Positions 10,668 through 20,307 of a stretch of DNA of 27,365 nt are shown one piece after another. Below the pieces are notes generated by a model, which saw nothing but the letters and a program-made list of their open reading frames with translations, was not told where the DNA came from and ran no database searches. Within the stretch, counting starts at the first letter, position 1; every line of letters starts with the position of its first letter. This stretch comes from Rickettsia typhi. Lineage in GTDB: Bacteria > Pseudomonadota > Alphaproteobacteria > Rickettsiales > Rickettsiaceae. The stretch covers positions 1 to 27,365 of the forward strand of contig CAMCMD010000018.1 in the NCBI GenBank assembly GCA_945875975.1, given 5' to 3'. Position numbers and translations under genes: made by a program.

Positions 10668-11282
10668 ATGATAAATATGCGTAAAAAAATTGCAGAACTT
10701 ATTTCAACGGTATTTTTCATTGGCAAGATCAAATATGTCCCAGGCACTTTTGGGTCGCTACCTGCTTTCCCACTATGTTATATGATAATGTATTTTGTAC
10801 TAAATAACAAAATTGTTTTTCCAATTGAAGGTTTTAACTTTCAAGAGCAACAAATAATAGCGTTATTTGTGTTAGAGCTTTTTGTAATTATTGTTTTGTT
10901 TATTTTGGGTACTTACTGTACCTCAATATATATTGAAGATAAGGAGGCACAAGATCCCAGGGAAGTAGTCATTGATGAAGTAGTTGGTCAAATGTTAACA
11001 ATCCTATTATGTTCTTTTTCGGTTGTTCTTACTTATGCTACCTCATTACCAGAACACTTTGACGCTACTCACATTGATATAGTTTGTTTGTTTGTCTTGC
11101 CCTTTGTGTTATTTAGGCTATTTGATGCGTTAAAGCCATGGCCCATAAATTGGCTCGATAAGAATATCAAGGGTGCAATAGGAGTTATGGTAGATGACAT
11201 TGCTGCCGCAATATTTGCAAGCGTAGTGCAGTATGTGTTAGTATTTTTTATATTGGATTTTTATCCGGTTATAGAGCTATAG
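10668..11282 (+). CDS. pgpA: Phosphatidylglycerophosphatase A
   Basis: Membrane lipid enzyme that dephosphorylates phosphatidylglycerophosphate to phosphatidylglycerol. 204 residues; family hallmarks are the N-terminal GKIKYVPGTFGSLPAFPLCY, the acidic motif AQDPREVVIDEVVGQMLT with its DP..VV.DE core, and RLFDALKPWPINWLDKNIKG followed by GVMVDDIAAAIFA. Several hydrophobic membrane segments. A second ATG three codons in (10677) is equally possible; neither has a clear Shine-Dalgarno. Slightly longer than usual because of a hydrophilic insert around residues 45-60. Confidence 0.9.
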   Translation: MINMRKKIAELISTVFFIGKIKYVPGTFGSLPAFPLCYMIMYFVLNNKIVFPIEGFNFQEQQIIALFVLELFVIIVLFILGTYCTSIYIEDKEAQDPREVVIDEVVGQMLTILLCSFSVVLTYATSLPEHFDATHIDIVCLFVLPFVLFRLFDALKPWPINWLDKNIKGAIGVMVDDIAAAIFASVVQYVLVFFILDFYPVIEL

Positions 11283-11318
11283 TTGTTTATTGACTTATAA
11301 TCGAGCTCAAGCTAATTT

Positions 11319-11787
11319 ATGATAGAACTAGTTAGAAAAATAAAATCTACCAGTAACGGCAAAACTATTTCTGTTGCAGAGTCATGTACTGGCGGAATGC
11401 TTTCATCATATTTGACATCAATTCCAGGTTCTTCTACATACTTTACTGGCGGTATTGTTAGCTATAGCAACGAGACAAAGGTAAAACTATTATCAGTTTC
11501 TTTGGAATCTTTGACCCAGTATGGGGCTGTTTCTGAGCTTGCAGCCAAAGAAATGGCTCTGGGCTGCAAAAAAATTACAAATTAGTGATATCGCGGTATC
11601 AATTACCGGCGTTGCAGGTCCAGATGGTGGAACTTTAAGTAAACCAGTTGGTATGGTTTGTTTTAGTATTGTCAATGATAGTGAGGTACATACTTATACT
11701 CATCACCTAAAGGGTGATAGGGAGCATATACGCCAAGAGGCGTGTAAAATCGCATTGCAAATGATATTAGATTTGTTACAAATATAA
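11319..11787 (+). pseudogene. pncC: Nicotinamide-nucleotide amidohydrolase (PncC/CinA C-terminal domain), frameshifted at A7
   Basis: Stand-alone CinA-C domain that deamidates NMN to NaMN in pyridine nucleotide recycling. The first frame (11319-11585) carries ISVAESCTGGMLSSYLTSIP and TGGIVSYSNETKVKLL; the second frame, reading from within the overlap to 11787, carries SDIAVSITGVAGPDGGT, KPVGMVCFSI and the C-terminal helices. The junction is a run of seven A at 11568-11574: removing one A joins the frames as ...CKKLQISDIAVSITG..., restoring a full-length family member of about 155 residues. All key motifs survive, so this is either a very recent lesion, a gene rescued by polymerase slippage at the A tract, or a sequencing error in the homopolymer. 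Confidence 0.85.
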
Positions 11788-11862
11788 ATAAACTTTGGGT
11801 TGCATCTCAATCTGCTCCATGATATAAACGAAATAAAATGCTGTATGTATTTAGGATAGTTT

Positions 11863-12201
11863 ATGAGTGTAGAGGATGCAGGGAAGGGAAAATTTGTTCT
11901 AAAAAGGGTGCTCTTTGTGCTTGATTCAATGCAGCCCTTGATAGTAAAAAAAGAGCTTCAAGGAGACGGTATATATAAAAATAATACATTATTTTGTTTA
12001 GTAGATGAAAATGATGTTTATTTTAATCCGGGCAGATATCCCCATTTGTATCATATGGATAAAACCATAAGATTGCCTTTTAGAAGGTTAAAGAATATTC
12101 ATGCGATATTACAGTCTGCAGTTGAAAAAGATGAAAAGGATGAGATTCTTCAGTGTGCTACTGAAAGCTATTGGCTAATGTCCGGAGTTAAAAAGAACTA
12201 A
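11863..12201 (+). CDS. TfoX N-terminal-domain-like small protein
   Basis: 112 residues. The order GDGIYKNNTLFCLVDENDVYF (about 35-55), a central Pro/Arg segment with IRLPF, and a C-terminal helix with QCATESYWLM resembles the TfoX/Sxy N-terminal domain (G-hyd-G..LF.L...LY pattern), at that domain's usual length. The match is by eye and moderate. ATG is preceded by AGGA about 6 nt upstream. It follows the pncC locus by 75 nt on the same strand. TfoX is a competence regulator in some gammaproteobacteria, but most isolated TfoX-N proteins have no known role; I do not infer competence. Confidence 0.42.
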   Translation: MSVEDAGKGKFVLKRVLFVLDSMQPLIVKKELQGDGIYKNNTLFCLVDENDVYFNPGRYPHLYHMDKTIRLPFRRLKNIHAILQSAVEKDEKDEILQCATESYWLMSGVKKN

Positions 12202-12328
12202 TAAACCTTGATACTTTCCACAAATTTTAGTTCACAATGCAATTAAATAACTACATGCTTATCTTGTGTTTATATATAAAATCGACTATTCTTCTCTATA
12301 TTAGAAAGAGACTATAAAAGTTGAGTTT

Positions 12329-13369
12329 ATGTTGGACAAAATATTGGAATCGGCTTTAAAAAAGATCGACACTGTAAAAACTTCTCGTCAGTTGCAAGAT
12401 ATTAAAGTTGAATTTCTTGGCAAGTCGAGTTTGATAAATCAAGAAATGAGTAAGCTTGGTAATGTGTTCCCAAACGAGCGCAAGGAATTAGGGCAAAAGA
12501 TTAACTATGTTAGGGAGCGGATCCAAACCGCAATCGATGAACAAACACAAGTTACGCAGCAAGCAGAGTTAGCACTCAGATTTGAATCTGAAAAGTTAGA
12601 TCTGACAGTACCAGCAAGGCCAAGAGTTTCCGGTAGTATACATCCGATAACTCAATGTATGGAAGAGTTAATACAAGTATTTGCCAAATATGGCTTTGAC
12701 ATAAAAGATGGTCCAAGTATTGAAGATGATTGGTATAATTTCACTGCGCTTAATATTGACGAGAATCATCCAGCGCGCCAGATGCATGATACATTTTACC
12801 TTAAGAGGACGGATGATAAGACTAAATTACTACGGACGCATACTTCGCCCATTCAGGTGCGAACAATGCAAAATGAAAAACCTCCATATCGCTTTATTGC
12901 TCCAGGTAGAACATATCGTTCTGATTCTGATTTAACTCATACGCCCATGTTTCACCAAATTGAAGGTCTGGTAATCGATAAGAATATCCACATGGGGCAC
13001 TTGAAATATGTGATTATTGATTTTATCAGAAGCTTTTTTGAGCGTTCAGATATTGAAGTTCAGTTTAGGCCGAGTTTTTTTCCATTTACTGAACCATCGG
13101 CTGAAGTTGATATCCGAATGAACAAAAATGACAAATGGCTTGAAGTGCTTGGCTGTGGTATGGTTCATCCTAATGTACTTAAGAATGTTGGTGTTGACCC
13201 AGAGGAATATCAAGGCTTTGCTTTCGGCCTTGGCGTGGAGCGTTTTGCCATGTTGAAATACGGTATTCGAGATTTACGCCAGTTTTTCGAAGGAGATATG
13301 CGTTGGCTTAATCATTATAATTTCCGAGCACTTGATATACCCACACTTGCGGGAGGTTTAACAAGATGA
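12329..13369 (+). CDS. pheS: Phenylalanine-tRNA ligase alpha subunit
   Basis: Catalytic subunit of the heterotetrameric class II synthetase that charges tRNA-Phe. 346 residues: N-terminal coiled coil (1 to about 85) that contacts tRNA, then the catalytic core with motif 2 region ([20 protein letters not shown]), the phenylalanine pocket ([16 protein letters not shown]), [15 protein letters not shown] and motif 3 ([18 protein letters not shown]). All are intact. It overlaps pheT by 4 nt (ATGA), the classic operon form. The 127-nt upstream spacer has no evident Phe-rich leader peptide. Confidence 0.97.
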   Translation: MLDKILESALKKIDTVKTSRQLQDIKVEFLGKSSLINQEMSKLGNVFPNERKELGQKINYVRERIQTAIDEQTQVTQQAELALRFESEKLDLTVPARPRVSGSIHPITQCMEELIQVFAKYGFDIKDGPSIEDDWYNFTALNIDENHPARQMHDTFYLKRTDDKTKLLRTHTSPIQVRTMQNEKPPYRFIAPGRTYRSDSDLTHTPMFHQIEGLVIDKNIHMGHLKYVIIDFIRSFFERSDIEVQFRPSFFPFTEPSAEVDIRMNKNDKWLEVLGCGMVHPNVLKNVGVDPEEYQGFAFGLGVERFAMLKYGIRDLRQFFEGDMRWLNHYNFRALDIPTLAGGLTR

Positions 13370-15747
13370 GATTTACACTATCATGGTTAAAACAATTTCT
13401 AGACACTAACGCCTCCCTTGAGCAAATAGCTCAAACTCTGACAATGAGGGGTCTTGAAGTAGAAGATATTGAAGATAAAGCTCAAGATTTAGATTTTTTC
13501 GAGGTAGCTCAAATTTTGGAAACTACTGCGCATCCAGACGCGGATAAACTCAAGGTTTGTAAGGTTCAAACAAAATTGGGAATAGTTCAGATTGTTTGTG
13601 GAGCTGCAAATGCTAGAGCTGGCATCAAAGTAGTGCTTGCTAAAGTTGGCACTCTAATACCCAATGGGAATTTTAAGATAAAAGAGTCAAAAATACGAGG
13701 AGTCAATAGTTCTGGTATGCTGTGTTCATACGAAGAGTTTGGTTTAGGTAGAGATAGCGATGGAATAATAGAGCTAGATGAGGATGCTATAATCGGGGAT
13801 TCCGTTGCTTCATATCTTGGCGCAGATGATCCTGTTATTCATATCAATATTACGCCAAACAGAGCAGATGCTCTTGGTATATATGGAATAGCCAGAGATC
13901 TTGCTGCGTCAGAGATAGGCCAGTTAAAAATGTTAGAGATTCCTGCCATTAAAGAAAGTTTTGACACAAGTTATAGTCTAACAGTAAGAGACAATAAGGC
14001 TTGCCCATTATTTGCTTTGCGAGAGATAAAAGGGCTTAAAAACAAAGAATCACCACTATGGTTAAAGAATTTGCTAGAAAATATAGGCATTGGGTCTATT
14101 TCAGCTTTGGTCGATGTAACGAATTATATCTCTTATAGTTTTGGGCAGCCAATGCACGCATATGATGCGAGTAAAATTGATGGGGGGTTAACTATAGACA
14201 CGTCCATTTTAGAAGGCGCATTTATTGCTCTCAATAGTAAGGAATATGCTGTAAAAAATGGTGACATAGTAATAAATGATGGTAAAGTAATTCATTGTTT
14301 AGCTGGAATTATTGGCGGTCAAAATAGCTCATGCAGTGAAAGCACAACCAATATTTTGCTAGAAGCTGCCAGCTTTAGCTCTGATTATGTAGCCAAAACA
14401 GGTCGACGTATTATGGTTGACACTGACTCTAGATACCGTTTCGAGCGTAATGTTGATAGGGAATTTACTCTTAAAGCATTGGACCTAGCTACGCAGTTGA
14501 TTATGGATATTTGTGGTGGTGCAGCTTCAAAAGTGAAGGCTATAGGCACTTCAGTGCTACCAGTTAGGAAAATAGATTTTTCTCCAGATTTTTTGAGTTC
14601 AAAAACTGGTATTAACTTAGATGCCAATAAGATTTGTAGTATTTTACAAAAATTAGGTTTTTTATGTGTGGATGAAAAGAAGTCAATTAGCATAACAATA
14701 CCCAGCTGGCGCTATGACGTGTCGATTAAAGAGGATATCGTTGAGGAAATTGTTAGGATCTATGGCTACGATAATATTCCCGAAATCCCATTGCCTTTTG
14801 TCAATACATCAAAAATCATTCCATCTGATCAAAGAAGGTTGTCAGATATCAAGCGTCTACTTGCGAGATGTGGTTATACGGAAGTTGTTACTTGGTCATT
14901 CATGGATAGTAACAAAGCTCAGTATTTTGCGCCTATAAAGGAAGAACTTACTTTGCAAAATCCAATTAGCTCAGATCTTGACTATATGCGGCCATCAATA
15001 CTGCCTAATCTTTTAGGTATTTGTCGTAATAATTTGAATAGGTCTTTTCACAATATATCGCTATTTGAAGTAGGGCCTATTTTCCAAGATACTAGCGATC
15101 GTTTGATCAATAATGCTTGCGCTATAAGAACTGGTCATACTGCAAATAAGAATAGCCATGGCGATAGGAGAGTATACGATGTTTTTGATATTAAGGCAGA
15201 TATGGCGATTATTCTTGACTCCATAGGCCTTGATATCGATAAATGTCAGGTTAGAGATAGTGCCCCGTCATATTATCATCCAACACGATGTGGTAGTCTT
15301 TGCCTTGGTAAAAACATTTTGGCTTATTTCGGGCAAGTTCATCCGATGATCTTGAAGAAATTTGATATTGAGCCAGATATATTTGCTTTTGAGTTAAACA
15401 TTAACGAGCTGCCTTCTAGCAAAGAAAGATATGGCAAAAGATCTGAGTATATCACCTCAGATTATCAAATGATCACTAGAGATTATGCTTTTATAGTAGA
15501 TCAATCATTGCCTGTAGCTGATTTATTAAATTTTATCAGGGGTGTTGATAAGAAGTTAGTCAGAGCTGTTGAGTTATTTGATATTTATAGCGGGGAAAAG
15601 ATAGAAGCAGGCAAAAAATCTGTCGCTTTGTCTGTCAATATTCAAGATGATAGCAAAACGTTAACGGAAACTGATATTATTGAAATAAATAAGAAAATAA
15701 TAAAAGGTATAGAGCAAAAATTTAGCGCCATTTTGAGAGATAGTTAA
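13366..15747 (+). CDS. pheT: Phenylalanine-tRNA ligase beta subunit
   Basis: 793 residues, normal for bacterial PheT. Domains in order: N-terminal segment ([13 protein letters not shown]), EMAP-type tRNA-binding OB fold (about 40-150, including [12 protein letters not shown] and [19 protein letters not shown]), B3/B4 editing domain (around 200-370, with DVTNYI and GQPMHAYD), B5 domain (400-475), the catalytic-like core (about 480-680) and the C-terminal ferredoxin-fold anticodon-binding domain (about 700-793; [15 protein letters not shown] and [13 protein letters not shown]). Translationally coupled to pheS by the ATGA overlap. Ends at TAA, 33 nt before the convergent antiporter gene. Confidence 0.97.
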   Translation: MRFTLSWLKQFLDTNASLEQIAQTLTMRGLEVEDIEDKAQDLDFFEVAQILETTAHPDADKLKVCKVQTKLGIVQIVCGAANARAGIKVVLAKVGTLIPNGNFKIKESKIRGVNSSGMLCSYEEFGLGRDSDGIIELDEDAIIGDSVASYLGADDPVIHINITPNRADALGIYGIARDLAASEIGQLKMLEIPAIKESFDTSYSLTVRDNKACPLFALREIKGLKNKESPLWLKNLLENIGIGSISALVDVTNYISYSFGQPMHAYDASKIDGGLTIDTSILEGAFIALNSKEYAVKNGDIVINDGKVIHCLAGIIGGQNSSCSESTTNILLEAASFSSDYVAKTGRRIMVDTDSRYRFERNVDREFTLKALDLATQLIMDICGGAASKVKAIGTSVLPVRKIDFSPDFLSSKTGINLDANKICSILQKLGFLCVDEKKSISITIPSWRYDVSIKEDIVEEIVRIYGYDNIPEIPLPFVNTSKIIPSDQRRLSDIKRLLARCGYTEVVTWSFMDSNKAQYFAPIKEELTLQNPISSDLDYMRPSILPNLLGICRNNLNRSFHNISLFEVGPIFQDTSDRLINNACAIRTGHTANKNSHGDRRVYDVFDIKADMAIILDSIGLDIDKCQVRDSAPSYYHPTRCGSLCLGKNILAYFGQVHPMILKKFDIEPDIFAFELNINELPSSKERYGKRSEYITSDYQMITRDYAFIVDQSLPVADLLNFIRGVDKKLVRAVELFDIYSGEKIEAGKKSVALSVNIQDDSKTLTETDIIEINKKIIKGIEQKFSAILRDS

Positions 15748-15780
15748 CCTGAACTATGAATTAAGAGCTGGTAAGTTTTT

Positions 15781-17064
15781 TCATGTTGGCATATTCTTTC
15801 GAAACATAATATATGCAATTGTTACAAGCGCTAATATGTAGCAATAATATACTTTACCTATTACATCTAGCGGTGATACTTGGGCTACTGCGCATACAAG
15901 AAGAATTTGTGCGCCGTAGGGTATAATTCCTTGTAATACGCAGGAAAAAATATCAAGCCAGGTGGCGCTTTCGTGAGGTTTAATGCCATAGTTTTTTGCC
16001 AGTTCTTTGGCTATGGAGCCTGAGAAAATAATTGCAATGGTATTGTTGGCAAGTAAAATGTCAAAAAGCGAAGCTAGTGCAGCGATTACCAGTTCTGCAG
16101 AACGTTTGCCAGCATTTTTGGGGAGAAGGTTAGCGATTTTTTCTGCAAGTTCTTTTGGGTTATGATTTGAAAGTCCTGAAAGTCCGCCAATTAGAATTGA
16201 AAGTAACATGATCTCGTTCATATCACGAAATCCCGTGGAAATGTCTTGAGCAAAAGCAAGAATGGTATAGGAACCAAAGATTATACCAACTAGACCTGAA
16301 AAGCATAATGCTATTGTCATAACTATAAACACGTTTATGCCTAACACGGCTAAGAACACCAGTAATATGTAGGGTGTAATTAATAGAAATGAGTAATGTC
16401 GTTCTATAAGATCAATTTCTGAGTTGTCAGCGAATAATAAAACGCATATTGTTATAAAAGAAGCAACTAATGCAATTTTTATGTTTAGCTTTAGTTTTTC
16501 TTTTAAATTAGCATGTTGTGAAGAAACTGCGGCAATAGTTGTATCCGATATAACAGACATATTATCACCAAACATTGCTCCTCCCACTAAAGTTGCAGCT
16601 CCAATTTCAACCGCAAATGCGCCTTGCAGACTTAGCTCGGTTACTAGGCTGGCGAGTGCTGCAATTGTGCCCATAGAAGTACCAATTGCAGTAGAAATCA
16701 AAGCGCTAGTTATAAAGACTCCAATTAACAAAAGATTTTCAGGAGTAACGGAAAGAGTAAAACTCACCGTTGATTCAACGCTACCTATAGATTTTGTAAC
16801 GCTACTTAGAGCTCCAGCTAACAGAAATATAATACACATTGTAATGATATCAGGATGTCTTGCCCCGCTGAGGAAGTAGGTCATGGTTCCTTTGGTATCA
16901 TTTTTATTCATAAGCCAAGCGATTATTATCGAAGGCAGAATTGCAGAAGTTGGAGGGACTTGATAAAAGGCGTTCTCAATTCCTTGGATTGAGTAATACA
17001 CTCCTGAGCCAAAAAATATTAGTACAAATAGTAAGATAGGAATAAAATTGGTAAATACTGCCAT
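15781..17064 (-). CDS. NhaC-family Na+/H+ antiporter
   Basis: Polytopic inner-membrane protein of 427 residues with about a dozen hydrophobic segments. NhaC-type signatures include LIGVFITSALISTAIGTSMGT (about residues 113-133), the following AFAVEIGAATLVGGAMFGDNMSVISDTTIAA segment with its Gly/Asp-rich ion-path motif, and LANNTIAIIFSGSIAKELAKNYGI near the C-terminus. It probably exchanges Na+ (or an organic ion) for H+; some NhaC relatives exchange other substrates, so the ion is inferred. Convergent with pheT and separated from the next gene by a 250-nt divergent spacer. Confidence 0.85.
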   Translation of the reverse strand: MAVFTNFIPILLFVLIFFGSGVYYSIQGIENAFYQVPPTSAILPSIIIAWLMNKNDTKGTMTYFLSGARHPDIITMCIIFLLAGALSSVTKSIGSVESTVSFTLSVTPENLLLIGVFITSALISTAIGTSMGTIAALASLVTELSLQGAFAVEIGAATLVGGAMFGDNMSVISDTTIAAVSSQHANLKEKLKLNIKIALVASFITICVLLFADNSEIDLIERHYSFLLITPYILLVFLAVLGINVFIVMTIALCFSGLVGIIFGSYTILAFAQDISTGFRDMNEIMLLSILIGGLSGLSNHNPKELAEKIANLLPKNAGKRSAELVIAALASLFDILLANNTIAIIFSGSIAKELAKNYGIKPHESATWLDIFSCVLQGIIPYGAQILLVCAVAQVSPLDVIGKVYYCYILALVTIAYIMFRKNMPT

Positions 17065-17136
17065 ATGGATACATCTTTTTCAATTAATACAGATTATTAA
17101 AAGTGAGAAACGAGTGTATCGATGACGTGTTTAACG

Positions 17137-17159
17137 GTACCTCGTGAAATCAGAGGTAC
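17137..17159. repeat. Perfect 7-bp hairpin in the antiporter-kinase spacer
   Basis: GTACCTC (17137-17143) and GAGGTAC (17153-17159) can pair around a 9-nt loop. It sits in the 250-nt divergent spacer between the antiporter and kinase genes. No T run follows, so an operator-like or leader role is as likely as termination. Nothing else clear is seen in the spacer. Confidence 0.3.
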
Positions 17160-17315
17160 ATTCGGACTTGAGTAAAATTAAGTTCAATTTGATATGTCAT
17201 GATTGTGAGAGTACATTAGTGTCGAGCTTTAGTCAAATAAATTTAAATTCTTTCTGTTTCTATTCTTGGTATACTTAGTTAGCATAATAAATTTTTCTAT
17301 GATTGTAAGGTTGCT

Positions 17316-18182
17316 ATGAAAACGCTAGAGAAAAACATCATTAATTTATATGGCAAAAAAGGTAAACAATGGTTAGCTAATTTACCGAATCTTATCGCGC
17401 AAGTAGGAGCGACTTATGGATTATCAAATTTAAATCCAGTTAAAAATTTAAGCTATAATTATGTACTCTCTGGGTTTCAAAATAATCAGCCTATTATTTT
17501 AAAATTAGGACAGGATATTGAGGGTTTAAAACAGGAAGCTAAAGCGCTTGAGGCGTTTTTGGGGTTCGGTGTTGTTTGTGTAATTGCAGAAAATGACGGG
17601 TTACTATTGCAGATAGGTGCCATTTCAGGAGTCTCACTGAAGTCCTACTTTCCTACAAAAGATAATGAGGCTATAAGCATCACTCTAAACACAATGAAAC
17701 GTTTGCATAAAGCTCCGATACCTCATGTTCACTCGTTTCCTAACGTCAAAGATTGGCTTTCTATATTAGATAAAGATTGGGAAATACCAGCGAAATATAT
17801 TCAAAAAGCAAGAGCCTTGCGTGATAATTTGTTAAAAACATCTGGAAAAGAAGTATTGCTTCACGGGGATCTGCACCATGATAATATTTTACAAAATGGC
17901 AATGACTGGGTAGTAATTGATCCTAAGGGAGTAATCGGTGAGCCAGCCTACGAAGTGGCGGCCTTTATTCGTAATCCCCTACCAGAACTATTAAAGCACG
18001 ACAATGTTCAGGCAATAGTTGATAACCGTATTATGTGTTTTGCAGAAATGCTTAAATTACCGGAGCGTCGAATCCTAGATTGGTGTTTTGTGCAAGCTGT
18101 GCTTAGTTGGGTGTGGGCCTTAGAAGATAGGTATGATGCCATCTATTTTAAGCAGATAATAGAATTGCTTGAGTCGAATTAA
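17316..18182 (+). CDS. APH(6)/hydroxyurea-resistance-type small-molecule kinase
   Basis: 288 residues of the APH_6_hur kinase fold (streptomycin 6-kinase relatives). Seen directly: the nucleotide-binding lobe with QPIILKLGQDIEGLKQEAKAL (Lys in the ILKL strand), the catalytic loop LLHGDLHHDNIL (HGDLHxxN), and the metal-binding WVVIDPKGVIGEPAYEVAAF, which is the family signature. The family phosphorylates streptomycin or other small molecules; chromosomal members in environmental bacteria often have unknown substrates, so drug resistance is only possible. First gene of the rightward accessory run, far in character from the housekeeping block to its left. Confidence 0.85.
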   Translation: MKTLEKNIINLYGKKGKQWLANLPNLIAQVGATYGLSNLNPVKNLSYNYVLSGFQNNQPIILKLGQDIEGLKQEAKALEAFLGFGVVCVIAENDGLLLQIGAISGVSLKSYFPTKDNEAISITLNTMKRLHKAPIPHVHSFPNVKDWLSILDKDWEIPAKYIQKARALRDNLLKTSGKEVLLHGDLHHDNILQNGNDWVVIDPKGVIGEPAYEVAAFIRNPLPELLKHDNVQAIVDNRIMCFAEMLKLPERRILDWCFVQAVLSWVWALEDRYDAIYFKQIIELLESN

Positions 18183-18349
18183 TGTCATTATAACAATCTA
18201 CTGCTACTCAAGTTAAGGTAATTTGCTATTGGCATCATCATCTGAGTGGTTTATTATATAAGGGAGCATGGGTGAGAGAATATTAGCTACTATTTAGGAA
18301 TCCTCACTGGTTAAATATCTGATTTGAGTAAATTTAAGGAGCAATTTTT

Positions 18350-18847
18350 ATGCAAAAAACAACGACACTATTAGCGGAAATAAAGTTGGTTGGTATAACC
18401 GCTAGAACCAATAATGCTCATATATTTGAAGGGGACCCTTCAACTAATATAATTGCCGCGACAGTTCAAAAATATTTTTATAATGGATTGGCTGAAAGGA
18501 TTAATGGCCGAAAAAATCCTGGAACAACTTTCTGTGCTTATACAAATTACGAAAGTGATGTTAATGGAGATTACACCTATTTTATCGGTGAAGAAGTAAC
18601 CTCTTTTGATGAGGTAGATAAAGAATTTGAGATGCTTACAATACCTATCCAAAATTATGCAAAATTCACTAATAAGTCAGGACCAATGCCTGCTGTTTGC
18701 ATCGATATGTGGCAAAATATATGGAAAATGAGCGCATTAGATTTAGGTGGAAAAAGAGCGTATATTGCAGACTTTGAAGTTTATGACCAGCGAAGCACCG
18801 ATCATAACAACGTAATACTTGATATTTATATTGGCATTAGCAAATGA
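18350..18847 (+). CDS. GyrI/AraC effector-binding-domain protein (Cass2-like)
   Basis: 165 residues forming a stand-alone effector-binding domain of the GyrI/BmrR-C fold, most like the integron-cassette protein Cass2: an N-terminal strand (LLAEIKLVGITARTNNAHIF), the central YTNYESDVNGDYTYFIGEEV segment, and an end with KRAYIADFEVYDQRSTDHNN followed by LDIYIGISK. No DNA-binding domain is attached. Such proteins bind amphipathic cationic drugs or act as ligand sensors. A strong AAGGAG precedes the ATG. It overlaps the next GNAT gene by 4 nt (ATGA), so the two are translationally coupled. Confidence 0.78.
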   Translation: MQKTTTLLAEIKLVGITARTNNAHIFEGDPSTNIIAATVQKYFYNGLAERINGRKNPGTTFCAYTNYESDVNGDYTYFIGEEVTSFDEVDKEFEMLTIPIQNYAKFTNKSGPMPAVCIDMWQNIWKMSALDLGGKRAYIADFEVYDQRSTDHNNVILDIYIGISK

Positions 18848-19251
18848 AAATTGAGCACACTTCTACCCCAGCAAGTGTAGATATCGATTTTCTAACACAA
18901 AAAATTAATCAAGAAACGCCCGAATTTGGAGAAGCATATCCTTTTTCTTTTTTTGTGCGTGATGAGAATAATCAAATCATAGCAGGCTGCAATGGTAGTA
19001 TTATCTTTGGCAGTATTTATACCGATCAATTATGGGTACATCCCGATCATCGCAAAAGTGGTTTGGGACATGAATTGATGGCTGCGGTTCATGATTATGG
19101 TCGCAAGTCAGGATGCACCACGGCAACGGTTACTACAATGAGTTTCCAGCCGGCTAAAGCATTCTATGGAAAATTGGGATACGTAGTAGATTTTGAGAGA
19201 CCTGGTTATACGCAAAACTCCCACTGTATATTTATGAGGAAAGAGTTATGA
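18844..19251 (+). CDS. GNAT-family N-acetyltransferase
   Basis: 135 residues, a compact GNAT fold. The acetyl-CoA motif A is visible as IYTDQLWVHPDHRKSGLGHE (V.P..R..G.G at about 59-75), preceded by the FSFFVRDENNQIIAGCNG beta strands and followed by the TTMSFQPAKAFYGKLGY motif B region. Substrate unknown. It is coupled to the Cass2-like gene by an ATGA overlap and followed 23 nt later by the GrpB gene. Together with the APH(6)-type kinase this makes a group of small-molecule-modifying enzymes. Confidence 0.88.
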   Translation: MKIEHTSTPASVDIDFLTQKINQETPEFGEAYPFSFFVRDENNQIIAGCNGSIIFGSIYTDQLWVHPDHRKSGLGHELMAAVHDYGRKSGCTTATVTTMSFQPAKAFYGKLGYVVDFERPGYTQNSHCIFMRKEL

Positions 19252-19274
19252 GTGAATTTTTATACCTTATTTAA

Positions 19275-19844
19275 ATGGTTGAGTTTATGAAGGTTATTAA
19301 AAAGGTTGAAGTCGTTCCTCACGATCCTAATTGGTCAAGTATTTTTGAGGCTGAGGCAGCCAAAATAAAAAAAATACTGGGTAATAACTGCATTGCTATT
19401 CATCACATTGGTTCGACAGCAGTACCTGGTCTTGCTGCAAAACCAAAAATAGACATGATCGCGGTTGTCCGGGATTTATTTTTTAACCAATCGCAATTGG
19501 AAACTATAAGATACAAATATAGGGGTAGTTTTAATATTCCTCTGCGCAAGTGCTTTACAATAAGAACAGCTAATAGAAATATCAATCTTCATATTTTTGA
19601 AGGAAATGATCCTGAGATTGAGTTGAATATTTTGTTCAGGGATCATTTGCGCGGGAGTCCTGATGCTAGAGACGAATATGCGCTGCTTAAATATAAACTG
19701 ATCGCAGAGGATTCAAACCAGGAGAAAAACTGTTCTATTTACAAGGGGTATACCTTGGGAAAGCATGATTTTATCCAAAATATATTAAAGAAGTTTGGCT
19801 TTAATCGCATAAGATTTGTGCTGTGCACGCACACTGCAGAATAG
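19275..19844 (+). CDS. GrpB/UPF0157 nucleotidyltransferase-like domain, front half of a split GrpB-GNAT protein
   Basis: 189 residues of the GrpB family (nucleotidyltransferase-superfamily fold): VEVVPHDPNWSSIFEAEAAK at the start, then AIHHIGSTAVPGLAAKPKIDMI with the conserved HIGSTAV and D-x-hydrophobic core, and LRGSPDARDEYALLKYKLI near the end. It stops at TAG 19842-19844, but the same frame stays open for another 132 codons and encodes a GNAT domain, so this is very probably the N-terminal part of a GrpB-GNAT fusion. The GrpB domain itself is complete. Start may be ATG 19275 or, more like the family, ATG 19287. Biochemical role of the family is not established. Confidence 0.82.
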   Translation: MVEFMKVIKKVEVVPHDPNWSSIFEAEAAKIKKILGNNCIAIHHIGSTAVPGLAAKPKIDMIAVVRDLFFNQSQLETIRYKYRGSFNIPLRKCFTIRTANRNINLHIFEGNDPEIELNILFRDHLRGSPDARDEYALLKYKLIAEDSNQEKNCSIYKGYTLGKHDFIQNILKKFGFNRIRFVLCTHTAE

Positions 19845-20243
19845 GATTCAGCTAGATATTTTCGTGATAAATATTTCTTTGGTCCTAATGGCACAGATGA
19901 TCCATACACATGGACGTTTAACCATTCGGAGCATGTTCATTTGGTTTTATATCAAGGCACAGAGATCATTGGTTACACCCATATTCAGTTTTGGTTGGAT
20001 CATAGAGCGGCGATACGGATTATCGTCATTGATGAAGATAAGCGTAACAAAAATGCAGGAAGTAAATTTTTGGCTTTAAGTGAAAAATGGCTGAAAAGTT
20101 TAGGTGTTAAAAGCATTCATGCTGAATCCAGGCAAGCCAGCTTAGTATTCTATTTCAAAAATGGCTATACAGAAATGCCATTTAATGATCCAGAAGACCA
20201 TGAATCTGACCCAAATGATATTCCCGTAGGTAAAATATTATAA
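19845..20243 (+). pseudogene. GNAT acetyltransferase domain, back half of the split GrpB-GNAT protein
   Basis: Directly in frame after the TAG that ends the GrpB part. It reads DSARYFRDKYFFGPNGTDDP, then YTWTFNHSEHVHLVLYQGTE, and the acetyl-CoA-binding AIRIIVIDEDKRNKNAGSKF (motif A) with LVFYFKNGYTEMPFNDPEDH at the end. The continuity of protein-like sequence from the base after the stop shows one former gene. Internal starts (TTG 19941) would give only a truncated acetyltransferase lacking the first strands and have no good Shine-Dalgarno. Either inactive, or made by readthrough of the amber codon. Confidence 0.75.
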
Positions 20244-20307
20244 TAACTATTGAAAATAGATCGGAATATATTGGCTAAATAAAAAGACAAATTGAAGAGG
20301 TAAGAAA

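Noticed and set aside
16424..16879. 151-codon plus-strand frame
   Set aside because: Lies wholly inside the antiporter gene on the opposite strand; low-complexity product with no Shine-Dalgarno or family match.
19816..20079. 87-codon frame over the GrpB-GNAT junction
   Set aside because: Out of frame with the clear GNAT domain; it is a shadow, not a separate gene.
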